Of a DNA stretch of 31,339 nt, positions 6,804-14,108 are shown piece by piece. The notes beneath the pieces are model-generated. The model made no database searches. It had not been told where the DNA came from and worked only from the letters and a program-made list of their open reading frames with translations. Origin of the DNA: a virus; the IMG/VR virus record IMGVR_UViG_3300025121_000112, positions 1 to 31,339 of that record, one strand, 5' to 3'. The position numbers and the translations under genes were made by a program. The stretch's first letter is position 1. Every line of letters starts with the position of its first letter.

Positions 6804-7645
6804 TGGCAGTTGGACAGATAACAATTACGCAATATGACGGTAACATCCAATATTGCCGCGTCTATAATGGTGCCGCTTTTACGAATAATGACGCGGAAGC
6901 CACGAGCATCGGCGGCACTCCCTTTACGCTCTGGACGGATTCAAACGATTATGTTTACGTCGGTGCCGATGCAACCTTCGCTTATGTCGGATTTCGCGTT
7001 GCCACGGCAGGCGTCGGGTATGGGACTTTCACTTTTGAATATTGGAATGGCGCATGGACGGCGTTGACGGCGCTTTTTAACAATACATCCTCATTCAGCG
7101 TATCGGGCTATCTTGCATGGAGCGTTCCCGGCGATTGGGCAGCCACAACGGTTGATACTAAATCCGCATATTGGATTCGAGCCTCGCAATCCGCCGTTGC
7201 TCCCGGCACAGCCGCGACCGCCTATCATCTCTTGCGGAATCTGACACTGACAGAGCCGCTCCATAATTATGGCCCGGAATTTGAATACGACACTGTCTAC
7301 CCCGATATCAACGGCGCGCTCCACAAAAAAGACATGACTTACAAGGGGCCGTCCAAGCTGACAGTCGGGATTACGCAGATCGCCTGCACTTACGCGAACT
7401 TCCAGCTATTGCAGGACTGGAAGTTATATCGAAACTCACTTTACATTCAGGACGAGGCGGTTACGTCACCGATTGATTTAACGGCGGATTCATACTACCG
7501 GATCATGGAGGGATATCTGGTTTATGTGCCGCCCGAGATGATGGCGGCGGGGAAAATGCCGCTTGACCCGGGCGCGTATTACCCGCTTGTTTTCAAGATC
7601 GACACCATCGTTACGCAGACGAGCCTTTTAGGAAAAGCACTATGA
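6803..7645 (+). CDS. Putative distal tail protein (Dit-like) with an N-terminal sugar-binding-like domain
   Basis: A 280-residue protein in the Dit position, between tape measure and hub. The N-terminal 130 residues are strand-rich with many aromatic residues (FEYWNGAWTALTAL, VSGYLAWSVPGDWA, AYWIRASQS). This W/Y-rich pattern, with a 'G-x-w-x-x-P-x-D-W' turn and 'YWIR', recurs in phage and bacterial surface proteins and may bind carbohydrate. The C-terminal 140 residues would be the tail-ring part. The assignment rests on gene order and size. Its stop overlaps the next gene by ATGA. Confidence 0.45.
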   Translation: MAVGQITITQYDGNIQYCRVYNGAAFTNNDAEATSIGGTPFTLWTDSNDYVYVGADATFAYVGFRVATAGVGYGTFTFEYWNGAWTALTALFNNTSSFSVSGYLAWSVPGDWAATTVDTKSAYWIRASQSAVAPGTAATAYHLLRNLTLTEPLHNYGPEFEYDTVYPDINGALHKKDMTYKGPSKLTVGITQIACTYANFQLLQDWKLYRNSLYIQDEAVTSPIDLTADSYYRIMEGYLVYVPPEMMAAGKMPLDPGAYYPLVFKIDTIVTQTSLLGKAL

Positions 7646-7797
7646 GCCGCTTTAAATGGTTAACAGCATGGGTTTACTGCCCCGTATGCCAGAAGGAATG
7701 GGTAGCGGTCATGCCGATTGATGCGGTAAAAGAACAGATCGAATGCCCGTACTGCGGGGCGTGTCACGCGAGGCTTTATAGCGAATGCCGCAAATAA
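7642..7797 (+). CDS. Small zinc-ribbon protein in the tail operon
   Basis: A 51-residue open frame, start overlapping the previous stop (ATGA) and stop overlapping the hub gene start. It contains CPVC at residues 13-16 and CPYCGAC at 35-41, a spacing suited to a four-Cys zinc ribbon, with a fifth Cys near the end. Overlaps on both sides and the metal-binding pattern support a real gene although it is short. The role is unknown. Small zinc ribbons between distal tail and hub genes could be assembly factors or minor virion parts. Confidence 0.65.
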   Translation: MSRFKWLTAWVYCPVCQKEWVAVMPIDAVKEQIECPYCGACHARLYSECRK

Positions 7798-10154
7798 CAG
7801 TCACATTCAGTAATCCCACCTATAACCTCAATGCCGATCCCGCTCTGGGGAAAACCGCCACGGACATCCCGGTCGAGACATTTACAAAGCAACACGCCTT
7901 CGATTCGATCTCGACCGCCACGCTTTACATCAGGACGGATGTACTTTCGATTTACAGCATCGAAACCGCCGACCTGACAAACGCCTGTCAACTCAACAGC
8001 ACGGTTACGGTTGTCGAAGGCGCGGCTTACCACTTCCGGGGATACGTCCACAGCAAGCCGCTTTACAAGACTTTTGAGGAAGGGAATTATCTGGTTGTCG
8101 AGTGCATGGGATGGGATGGGATTCTCGGACAGGCCTTGTGCGTGGATGCTTCCGGAAATGACATCTGGACGCTGGAATCAAGTAAGTATGCGCTGACAAA
8201 CATGCCCTTGCAGGCGACGGCTGCTTACGGCACCTTTCAGGGCAGCACGCTTTGGCCTGACCCGGACGATGCTACGGGGTTAGAGTGTTACGTCGCGGGC
8301 GCGAATGATGTCTTGTACACGGACGGAGTAGGCACGGTGCTATCGGCTGTTGCCACAACGATTATTTTAACGAGCACGACAAAGGGCTTTGTCCCTCGCG
8401 GCTGGATTAAGATTGATTCGGAATGGATATATTTTGACGGATATGACAACTCAAATGCTGACACAAAATACCGCTTGTATAACTGCGTCCGTGGTCAGTT
8501 GGGTACGGCGGCGGCTACTCATGCGGAGGGCGTCACGGTCTACGAAAAGCTCGGCAAGCAAATCGCTCCGGCGGCACTCGACCTCCAAAACGACCCGCTT
8601 GGCGGCACGGCCTGGAAAACGGTGAGGCGCGGGGCTGAATTCGACGTCCACGACGCGCTGGGATGCTTCGTGTTACGCGATCCGGCGGCAGGCACGTATC
8701 GAGCCACTTGCTCGGTTTACGACGAGGACAGCTCACTTGACGCTGCCTCAGTACCTATTTCGTTGAACGATGTGGTGACAAAGATAATGACCGGCACGGC
8801 TGCCAACTTTGGGCCGGGGTTCGTCGCCGGTGATTTAGATTTAAGCAGCACGACCGCCGCCTTGAAAGTTAACCGCTACGATTACGACCCGCAGAAAAAA
8901 CAGCAATACGCCTTCGATGCGATTCAGGAGCTTCTTGCCGCCGTGGGTTTGGAGAATGAGATTAAGTTTTGGTACAAGCATTCGACCGGGAAATTCCGTC
9001 TGACAGTTTTGGCAAATGACACGTCCAGTTTCACGCTTCCGAACACGTCGCGGGTGGAGCATGAGTTCACGCTTGCGGATGTCTATTCAGCGATCCGGGT
9101 TGAATTCAGCGATGACCAGAACCTTAACCGCGCCTGCAAAACGTATTCATGGCATCAGGCCGCCACAGACAGCGGCACAAGTCCAACTGCTTACTGGGGC
9201 GTTGAAAAAGGCGGCGCGTCGTGGGGATGGGATTCCCATACGACCGTTACGGCTGCCGGTAACGATGATATGCAGTGGACTTGCGACGGGAAAAACGACA
9301 GCAAGGTCGGGGCGATCTGGACGAATGAGAATCCCGGCGCGTCTATTAACTTCGCTGATTTCTTTTTTGGCACAGGCACGACACCGCCGTCAATTGACCT
9401 TGATAAAATCAAACTCGCGGTCGGAAATTACAGGGCAATCGAGGGATGGAATCGCAGCACCGATAACACGACCTTTACTTGGGTTGTGCGCGTATACGGT
9501 TGTGACAATTACGACACTACCAGCGCGGCGACACGGAACGCTTCTACCTGGGTTGACCTCGGCTTTTCGATGGAAGGGACACCGGCTGCCGAAGGTTCGT
9601 GGGTCGAAGGTGAAGCCCTTGCCTTTGCCAAGCGTCGTGTAAACGCGATCCGGCTTGTGTGGGATTACATGCCCGGCCCGAAAACATCAGGGGAATATTA
9701 TTATGCAGTGCTGCATGACATCGAAATCCTCGGCAATTTAATCAAATACGCTCGTTGTCAACTGGCTTCCACAGGCGCGGGCGATGCGGCAAAGTTAGTG
9801 GCACCCGCGAGTTATGAAAAGCTCCGGGGTGGCGTGAAGGCGTCGACCGGGGTAGCAGGCTGCCAGCGCGTGAAGAGTGTCAAACTTGGTGCCGCGTCCG
9901 GTCCGGCTGCGCAAAGCATGGCGCGGATACTTTTGCTGACTTACTTGCGGATGTCCGAGATGCGCCGGTACAGTTATCAGGGCGTACTGCCCGGCACACC
10001 GGAGCTTGGCATTACGATTGCCTGCGATGAGGACAACGACACGGTCGTCGATTATACCGGCGTGCTCCGGGAGTATTCGTTTGCAATCGGCCCGGTGGGG
10101 ATTAGTGAAGCGACGGGTACGATCCTATCGACGGTACAGGCGGTGATCGACTAA
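7785..10154 (+). CDS. Baseplate hub / tail-associated protein
   Basis: A 789-residue protein, the largest of the tail tip genes. Its N-terminal region (about 1-170) reads like a hub domain, with many strands and a segment on binding and displacement (YHFRGYVHSKPLYKTFEEGN). Residues about 180-265 form a separate module with GWIKIDSEWIYFDGYDNS and YNCVRGQLGTAAATHAEG, a pattern I recognise as an inserted domain in other phage tail proteins. A further strand-rich region around 440-640 contains many Trp and may contact the cell surface. The C-terminal 130 residues return to a hub-like fold. No peptidase or lysozyme motif is visible. The start overlaps the zinc-ribbon gene by 13 bases. Confidence 0.6.
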   Translation: MPQITVTFSNPTYNLNADPALGKTATDIPVETFTKQHAFDSISTATLYIRTDVLSIYSIETADLTNACQLNSTVTVVEGAAYHFRGYVHSKPLYKTFEEGNYLVVECMGWDGILGQALCVDASGNDIWTLESSKYALTNMPLQATAAYGTFQGSTLWPDPDDATGLECYVAGANDVLYTDGVGTVLSAVATTIILTSTTKGFVPRGWIKIDSEWIYFDGYDNSNADTKYRLYNCVRGQLGTAAATHAEGVTVYEKLGKQIAPAALDLQNDPLGGTAWKTVRRGAEFDVHDALGCFVLRDPAAGTYRATCSVYDEDSSLDAASVPISLNDVVTKIMTGTAANFGPGFVAGDLDLSSTTAALKVNRYDYDPQKKQQYAFDAIQELLAAVGLENEIKFWYKHSTGKFRLTVLANDTSSFTLPNTSRVEHEFTLADVYSAIRVEFSDDQNLNRACKTYSWHQAATDSGTSPTAYWGVEKGGASWGWDSHTTVTAAGNDDMQWTCDGKNDSKVGAIWTNENPGASINFADFFFGTGTTPPSIDLDKIKLAVGNYRAIEGWNRSTDNTTFTWVVRVYGCDNYDTTSAATRNASTWVDLGFSMEGTPAAEGSWVEGEALAFAKRRVNAIRLVWDYMPGPKTSGEYYYAVLHDIEILGNLIKYARCQLASTGAGDAAKLVAPASYEKLRGGVKASTGVAGCQRVKSVKLGAASGPAAQSMARILLLTYLRMSEMRRYSYQGVLPGTPELGITIACDEDNDTVVDYTGVLREYSFAIGPVGISEATGTILSTVQAVID

Positions 10155-10804
10155 TGCCGTGGGACTCAGTAGATAACCGCCTGACCCGAAACCGGACACT
10201 GGCCGACGAAATCCAGGCGCAAATCAGACGGGCGATCAATCATAGGCCAGCCAAGCCGTCCACAATAGGCGTGGGGGCACTCAAATATACCGACACTACT
10301 CCCGGGTCAGGGCAGCGGGATGTCGCCTTTGTAGACCTCACAGACACGCCGGATACTTACGTCACCGCAGGGAATATATACAAAATTAATGCAGGGAAAA
10401 CAGCATTGGAGGAAGTCGCTCCGGCTGACTTGGGGCTTGTTTCCGTACAATCATTGGCCGCCGGTTTTGCCCCTGTAACGGTAATAGCGGCAGCTTTAAG
10501 TGCGAGTGTCATAAATATAATAGCGACTCCGGGTACAATCGACTGGATCGCGATTAACATAAATGTTTGGACGCCGGATATCAGCGCGGACACGATTACC
10601 GTGACGCTTTATAAAAATAGCAGTCCGACTGATTCATTCACGAATACAGACGGGACTGCGGGAGTGAAAAGCGGAGCGGTATCGGAAGCCGTCGTGCAGG
10701 GCGACATTGTCGAAATCAAGGCACAAGTAACGACGCAGCGGTTGGGATTGGATACGATTCAGTTTAACGCATGGAGCGGGCGAGTAAGCGGGGCAATAAC
10801 CTAA
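10154..10804 (+). CDS. Putative tail tip / receptor-binding appendage protein
   Basis: A 216-residue protein at the end of the tail module. After a basic helical start there is a segment FVDLTDTPDTYVTAGNIYKI that matches the 'F-x-D-L-x-D-x-P-x-x-Y' repeat common in phage tail fibres. The rest is a strand-rich domain with alternating Thr/Ser/Ile. It could carry host recognition. Its short length suggests a compact trimeric tip and not a long fibre. Start overlaps the hub stop (TAATG). Confidence 0.45.
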   Translation: MPWDSVDNRLTRNRTLADEIQAQIRRAINHRPAKPSTIGVGALKYTDTTPGSGQRDVAFVDLTDTPDTYVTAGNIYKINAGKTALEEVAPADLGLVSVQSLAAGFAPVTVIAAALSASVINIIATPGTIDWIAININVWTPDISADTITVTLYKNSSPTDSFTNTDGTAGVKSGAVSEAVVQGDIVEIKAQVTTQRLGLDTIQFNAWSGRVSGAIT

Positions 10805-10845
10805 ATGGAAAAAATCGTACCGGCCTTTACCTGAGAGGTGAAGCG

Positions 10846-11079
10846 ATGGACTTAGACGATTTCCTCTATATCCTTGACGAACCGATTACGAAGCTCACGA
10901 ATGAGATCGAGCGCATCGGCCTTGAAAGCGGCATACCGATTATTCCCGGTTTAATCCGCGAGCTATTCGAGGATACAGCCGAGGAAATATTCGACGTGAA
11001 TTTTCTCAAATCCAAAGTGCGTAAGTTCTCAAAGTGGACTAAGCGCGCCTGGAAGAAAATAAAGAAGGTATTCTCTTAA
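10846..11079 (+). CDS. Small protein with a strongly cationic amphipathic C-terminus
   Basis: A 77-residue protein. GAGAGGTG precedes the ATG at 10846; the upstream open stretch lacks a ribosome site. The first 50 residues are acidic and helical. The last 22 (from about 56) contain many Lys/Arg spaced between Trp, Phe, Val and Ile (KWTKRAWKKIKKVF), as in membrane-active helices. It lies between the tail tip gene and a one-helix membrane protein, where lysis genes are often found. A role in lysis is inference; it might instead be a minor tail component. It ends one base into the next gene (TAATG). Confidence 0.5.
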   Translation: MDLDDFLYILDEPITKLTNEIERIGLESGIPIIPGLIRELFEDTAEEIFDVNFLKSKVRKFSKWTKRAWKKIKKVFS

Positions 11080-11384
11080 TGGAATTATCAACGCTGGATT
11101 TTATTGAAGGGCTTGTCAACCGCATCGGGCTTTCCCTCACAATCAGTATCTTTTCCATCTGGATTGTGATCGACATTTACTTGACTATTAAAAAGAAAAT
11201 TGTTAAACATTTAGAGTTGCAAACCATCAATGGTTCTGCGATTGCCCAAACAGCAAGTGACCAGCTTAAAATCTTAGAGGTCATGCAGATGGATCAAAGG
11301 GTGCATTGCGCGGAAGCTCACGATTTCATGCTCGAAGCCCGGATCAAACTCCTGGGTGACGAACCGACGGAAGGTGGAAAGTAA
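11079..11384 (+). CDS. Single-transmembrane protein, holin-like candidate
   Basis: A 101-residue protein. Residues about 17-37 (GLSLTISIFSIWIVIDIYLTI) form one hydrophobic membrane segment followed by a Lys-rich stretch (KKKIVKH), so the C-terminal 60 residues are probably cytoplasmic. They look helical and acidic. Position at the end of the late operon makes a holin or related lysis protein possible, but one-segment membrane proteins are not diagnostic. It is flanked by a cationic small protein and a coiled-coil small protein. Confidence 0.5.
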   Translation: MELSTLDFIEGLVNRIGLSLTISIFSIWIVIDIYLTIKKKIVKHLELQTINGSAIAQTASDQLKILEVMQMDQRVHCAEAHDFMLEARIKLLGDEPTEGGK

Positions 11385-11385
11385 G

Positions 11386-11556
11386 ATGCTAATCGCAAAA
11401 TGGATTATCGAGCGGACACTCAGGATTCAGGCTATCGAAGACAAATCCAATGAGGTCACTAAGAAATTGCAGGAGAACAAAGAGGAGTCCGAGCGGATCC
11501 TGAAGAAGCTCAACGGGGCGGTAAAAGGGGCGACGGCAACGCTGGCTGAAAAATAA
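11386..11556 (+). CDS. Small coiled-coil protein, last gene of the late operon
   Basis: A 56-residue protein starting at ATG 11386 after AAGGTGGAAAG. It is almost wholly helical, with a heptad-like run of charged and aliphatic residues (about 12-45: IQAIEDKSNEVTKKLQENKE and following). No family was recognised. It could pair with the upstream membrane protein as a two-part lysis or spanin-like unit, but no lipobox or signal peptide is seen. One base separates it from the upstream stop. Confidence 0.45.
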   Translation: MLIAKWIIERTLRIQAIEDKSNEVTKKLQENKEESERILKKLNGAVKGATATLAEK

Positions 11557-11603
11557 ACACGGGGGCGCGGGCGGTTCCTCCCCTCTTCCTTAAAACCTCC
11601 TAG
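11557..11603. other. Convergent gap between rightward late and leftward early operons
   Basis: Only 47 bases separate the last rightward stop from the leftward radical SAM stop. The gap is rich in G then C/T but shows no convincing stem followed by a T tract in either direction, so read-through from both sides is possible. Confidence 0.5.
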
Positions 11604-12467
11604 TCATACAACACCACGATTCACTCCCCCGCGCTCCCTCTCAGAACAGCTTGCCCTCTGGCTCGTAAGACTTCTGAATCCCGGCCTTGCCCAATGCTTC
11701 TGTAATTTTCTCCACTGGGGATTTGTCTGATTATTTTGATTCCGATAAAGCATCGCCATCGGGATCGCCCCAAGACTCATAATCCATTCCAACCGTTCCG
11801 TAGCCTCATCGAAAGTATCATGCGAAAAGCCGATCAAAACAAAACATCGGACTGAATGACTTGCCTGTGTGAACCCAGCTTGCCAGCAATTCATAATTGC
11901 CCTCTCGACAAACTCTTTATCATCGTCGGAATCATAGGCCGTGAAAATCTGCTTTGGGTTTAATACGCGAATCTCCCGCATGATCTCGACCGTCATGTAT
12001 CGGGGATCGAGACCGCCTGTAAATTCCGGAGCATGTCGTTGCCTTCTAAGCATTTCAAAAACTGTCGCGATATGCTTCTCAGAACAAGCTAACAAATTAT
12101 CGTCCAGGATATTCCATCCCTCAGTAATCGGCAATTCCCGGATCGTACCCTCGCGCTTCCAGACGCTGCAAAACCAGCATCGGTTCGGGCAGCCCCGCGA
12201 CGTAATCACATAACCCGGTTTCAAATACATCCCCGGTGTGAAGTCCTCTCCCCTCATGCCCGTTGCGGGACCACCTATCTTGACCGTGTATCCTTGCGCT
12301 TCGTATTCATCCCGGAGTCGATTCGCCTCTGGTAAATCCCATGTAAAGGCAACACTGATATGGACTTCATCGCAGTCCTGCTTAAAGAGGGACGGCGAAC
12401 CGACCCTGACCAGTTCATCGTCGGGAGTGGCATTAGTTCGTCGTGGGAATACTCGCAGGATTTTCAT
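11604..12467 (-). CDS. Radical SAM protein
   Basis: The protein is about 287 residues from ATG 12467 (a GTG at 12479 would add four). RGCPNRCWFC supplies the CxxxCxxC iron-sulfur motif at residues 93, 97 and 100. An N-terminal 80-residue region precedes it, similar in layout to B12-binding-like or Rossmann N-domains. After the cluster, TGGLDPRYM and the strand QIFTAYDSDDD fit the radical SAM barrel. Such enzymes cleave SAM to a 5'-deoxyadenosyl radical; the substrate here cannot be read. It is the last leftward gene, next to a DNA methyltransferase. The C-terminal 30 residues after WARPG look atypical and include the 17-bp repeat 11641-11657. No good ribosome site is visible. Confidence 0.75.
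   Translation of the reverse strand: MKILRVFPRRTNATPDDELVRVGSPSLFKQDCDEVHISVAFTWDLPEANRLRDEYEAQGYTVKIGGPATGMRGEDFTPGMYLKPGYVITSRGCPNRCWFCSVWKREGTIRELPITEGWNILDDNLLACSEKHIATVFEMLRRQRHAPEFTGGLDPRYMTVEIMREIRVLNPKQIFTAYDSDDDKEFVERAIMNCWQAGFTQASHSVRCFVLIGFSHDTFDEATERLEWIMSLGAIPMAMLYRNQNNQTNPQWRKLQKHWARPGFRSLTSQRASCSERERGGVNRGVV
11641..11657. repeat. 17-bp direct repeat, far side of the radical SAM gene
   Basis: TCAGAACAGCTTGCCCT occurs here and at 12482-12498. The copies enclose nearly the whole radical SAM gene. Read leftward, both end short frames with Gly-Lys-Leu-Phe-stop, although this copy is out of frame with the radical SAM gene. By chance a 17-mer pair is expected at well under 0.1 per genome of this size. 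Confidence 0.75.
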
Positions 12468-12481
12468 TGTCTTAATCACGA

Positions 12482-12498
12482 TCAGAACAGCTTGCCCT
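12482..12498. repeat. 17-bp direct repeat, near side of the radical SAM gene
   Basis: Second copy of the 11641-11657 repeat. Here it is in frame with the 24-codon frame 12482-12556 and supplies that frame's last codons and stop. Confidence 0.75.
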
Positions 12499-12556
12499 GC
12501 GCCGCCTCGTCGCCTATGCGCTGGCTTGTCACCACGTTATGCTCGATGCCGTTCAT
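12482..12556 (-). CDS. Mini-ORF ending in a QxxLF clamp-binding-like motif
   Basis: A 24-residue frame whose ATG overlaps the stop of frame 12553-13701 (ATGA) and sits next to the methyltransferase stop. The peptide ends AAQGKLF. Gln-x-x-Leu-Phe is the form of the bacterial sliding-clamp binding motif, which is often C-terminal. GGGCGGTG a few bases upstream may act as ribosome site. It may also be the relic of a longer gene broken by arrival of the radical SAM gene, because the same end sequence recurs at 11641. Real translation is uncertain. Confidence 0.3.
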   Translation of the reverse strand: MNGIEHNVVTSQRIGDEAAQGKLF

Positions 12557-12569
12557 TCATGCACCGCCC
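12553..12569. repeat. 17-bp direct repeat, far side of the methyltransferase-endonuclease module
   Basis: TCATTCATGCACCGCCC occurs here and at 14148-14164. In both places, read leftward, it encodes Ala-Val-His-Glu-stop at the end of a reading frame: the overlapping frame 12553-13701 here, and gene 14148-14519 there. The copies enclose the methyltransferase and homing endonuclease genes. Confidence 0.75.
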
Positions 12570-13701
12570 AATCGATTCCATGCTTCTCTAACCACTCGTG
12601 AAACCTGCCCGTTACCAATGGCTTTAAGTCGGTCCACCCGATAGGCCACCCCATGAGCCACTCGACCCACGAAGGATTTAGCTGTCCCCCTATCACTGTC
12701 TGTAAATCCTTCCCCCCCTGTCCATGCTCTCCCGGACTGTTCGCACATTGCCTTTTCGGTGTCGGGTAAGCTATTCGAGTCGCAAGGTGTTGCGCTTTCT
12801 CCGGCGGTCTGCCCGTCGTTCTCGGAAGCCCGAACTCCCCGTCCGATGCTTTCGGAGTCGGGTAAGTCTGCCGGGTCGATGTCCCACCATGTGCAACGGC
12901 ATTTGGCAGGCAGTCCCCCGGTGCATGTATCCCCCGCTGACTCATGCCCTTGTAATCGCGGGACTTCGGGGACGGCCATCTGACTTGCATCGATAGCGGA
13001 GTTCCGCCCTGTTTGTATTTCGTGTTCCGACCACCCGTGTCCCCACTGGTCGGGGTTGTCCACATTATTTGTTCTGCCAGACTCCCCGGTACATAATGCC
13101 GTCCTATCGATTCCCGATATGCTGTCCGCTTTTCTACTCTGTCCTCTCCCCCGGCTATTTGTTGTACAGTCGGAGTCAAATAAACGAATCCACAATCGTT
13201 TCCGTCTGTGCGGTGCTCCGACATCATCAGCCCCGATAACTCCCCACCGGCAATCATACCCCAGTTCGGAAATATCTCCAAAGATGCGCCCCATGTATCC
13301 TGAAACAAGCAGCCCTGGAACGTTCTCCAAGAGCGCGTATCGAGGTCGTACTTCGCCAATGATACGGATTGTTTCAGGCCACATGTTCCGTTCGTCGTCG
13401 GCTCCCCGTCGCTTGCCTGCGATCGAGAATGGTTGACACGGAAAACCCGCAGAGATGCAATCCACGATTCCACGCCACGGCTTTCCGTCGAAGGTTCGCA
13501 CATCATCCCAGATTGGGAAGGCTTCGAGGATACCTTCTTCTTGTCGCCGTAACAGGACTTCTCGGCAATACGGTTCGATTTCAACTGCGCACACGATTCG
13601 GTGTCCAAGCAGTTTTGCTCCGAGAATTCCTCCACCAGCACCAGCGAAGAGTGCAAGTTCTCTAATTCCGCTATCATTGTTAGGGATAAATACCATGTCA
13701 T
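12553..13701 (-). CDS. Overlapping reading frame across the methyltransferase gene (382 codons)
   Basis: A second frame on the same strand covers the methyltransferase gene from end to end. Its ATG at 13701 has the better ribosome-site spacing (AAGGGG, five bases) and overlaps the endonuclease stop (ATGA). The product has family-like features: SLAKYDLDTRSWRTFQGCLF (about 114-133), FPNWGMIAGGEL (about 144-155), repeated [WY]-P-[TS]-P motifs with nearby Asp (about 242, 280, 312), and LNPSWVEWLMGWPIGWTDLK (341-360). From memory, these motifs recur in phage proteins linked to C5 methyltransferases. Its C-terminal codons share phase with the 14148 repeat copy. Either this is a true overlapping gene or a striking constraint on the other frame. 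Confidence 0.55.
   Translation of the reverse strand: MTWYLSLTMIAELENLHSSLVLVEEFSEQNCLDTESCAQLKSNRIAEKSCYGDKKKVSSKPSQSGMMCEPSTESRGVESWIASLRVFRVNHSRSQASDGEPTTNGTCGLKQSVSLAKYDLDTRSWRTFQGCLFQDTWGASLEIFPNWGMIAGGELSGLMMSEHRTDGNDCGFVYLTPTVQQIAGGEDRVEKRTAYRESIGRHYVPGSLAEQIMWTTPTSGDTGGRNTKYKQGGTPLSMQVRWPSPKSRDYKGMSQRGIHAPGDCLPNAVAHGGTSTRQTYPTPKASDGEFGLPRTTGRPPEKAQHLATRIAYPTPKRQCANSPGEHGQGGKDLQTVIGGQLNPSWVEWLMGWPIGWTDLKPLVTGRFHEWLEKHGIDWAVHE
12557..13696 (-). CDS. DNA (cytosine-5) methyltransferase
   Basis: A 379-residue protein. Motifs in order: I, LALFAGAGGGILG (14-26), SAM binding; IV, GFPCQPFS (84-91) with catalytic Cys87; VI, LLENVPG (122-128); VIII, HRRKR (163-167); and X near the end, AIGNGQV (about 359-365). 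All keys are present, so it should transfer a methyl group to C5 of cytosine. The recognition domain lies between about 175 and 330 and is fully overlapped by a second reading frame, which may explain its low hydrophobicity and repeated polar segments. The start at 13696 lies one base after the endonuclease stop, 10 bases after AAGGGG. Likely role: protecting phage DNA from host nucleases. Confidence 0.9.
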   Translation of the reverse strand: MVFIPNNDSGIRELALFAGAGGGILGAKLLGHRIVCAVEIEPYCREVLLRRQEEGILEAFPIWDDVRTFDGKPWRGIVDCISAGFPCQPFSIAGKRRGADDERNMWPETIRIIGEVRPRYALLENVPGLLVSGYMGRIFGDISELGYDCRWGVIGADDVGAPHRRKRLWIRLFDSDCTTNSRGRGQSRKADSISGIDRTALCTGESGRTNNVDNPDQWGHGWSEHEIQTGRNSAIDASQMAVPEVPRLQGHESAGDTCTGGLPAKCRCTWWDIDPADLPDSESIGRGVRASENDGQTAGESATPCDSNSLPDTEKAMCEQSGRAWTGGEGFTDSDRGTAKSFVGRVAHGVAYRVDRLKAIGNGQVSRVVREAWNRLGGA

Positions 13702-14102
13702 AATTTCCCCTTAACTTTTTGCAATTCAATCCAGAGTTTTTCTCGTTTAGCCCAAATTTGTGGATTAAGACGATGACCGGGTTTTCCAATAAGTTTTCGA
13801 ATTTTTAGGGCAAGATCAATTTGTCTGCGTTTAACTATGCTATATTTTCGAATTGCTTTCAGGAATAATTCTGCTTCTTTACCGTGAATTCTCCATCGAT
13901 GACAGCCAGATTTAGTCATACTATCACATGTAGAACCACCAAACTTAGCATGAATTAAATCTAGTGGAGTTCTATCTTGCTGTCCTAGTTGAACACTAAG
14001 AAAATGCTCAATAAAATTTCCGCGCTGTCGTCTTATAACAGAAACGGAACCTTCTCCATCAAAAAACCCCGCTACCCATTGATTTGAAATTTTATAATTC
14101 AT
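13698..14102 (-). CDS. LAGLIDADG homing endonuclease, free-standing
   Basis: A 134-residue protein when started at ATG 14102. WVAGFFDGEGS (about 9-19) is the LAGLIDADG helix with its catalytic acidic residue. One motif is present, so it should act as a homodimer. The gene is visibly more A+T-rich than its neighbours, a sign of recent entry. A consensus promoter (14109-14137) ends six bases before this ATG, so the transcript should be leaderless. An upstream ATG at 14123 lies inside the promoter spacer and is unlikely. It sits directly before the methyltransferase gene, between 17-bp repeats. Confidence 0.85.
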   Translation of the reverse strand: MNYKISNQWVAGFFDGEGSVSVIRRQRGNFIEHFLSVQLGQQDRTPLDLIHAKFGGSTCDSMTKSGCHRWRIHGKEAELFLKAIRKYSIVKRRQIDLALKIRKLIGKPGHRLNPQIWAKREKLWIELQKVKGKL

Positions 14103-14108
14103 AAGATA

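Noticed and set aside
9016-9642. 208-codon frame inside the hub gene.
   Set aside because: It is in a shadow frame of the hub gene, has low-complexity Arg/Ser/Thr-rich sequence and no ribosome site.
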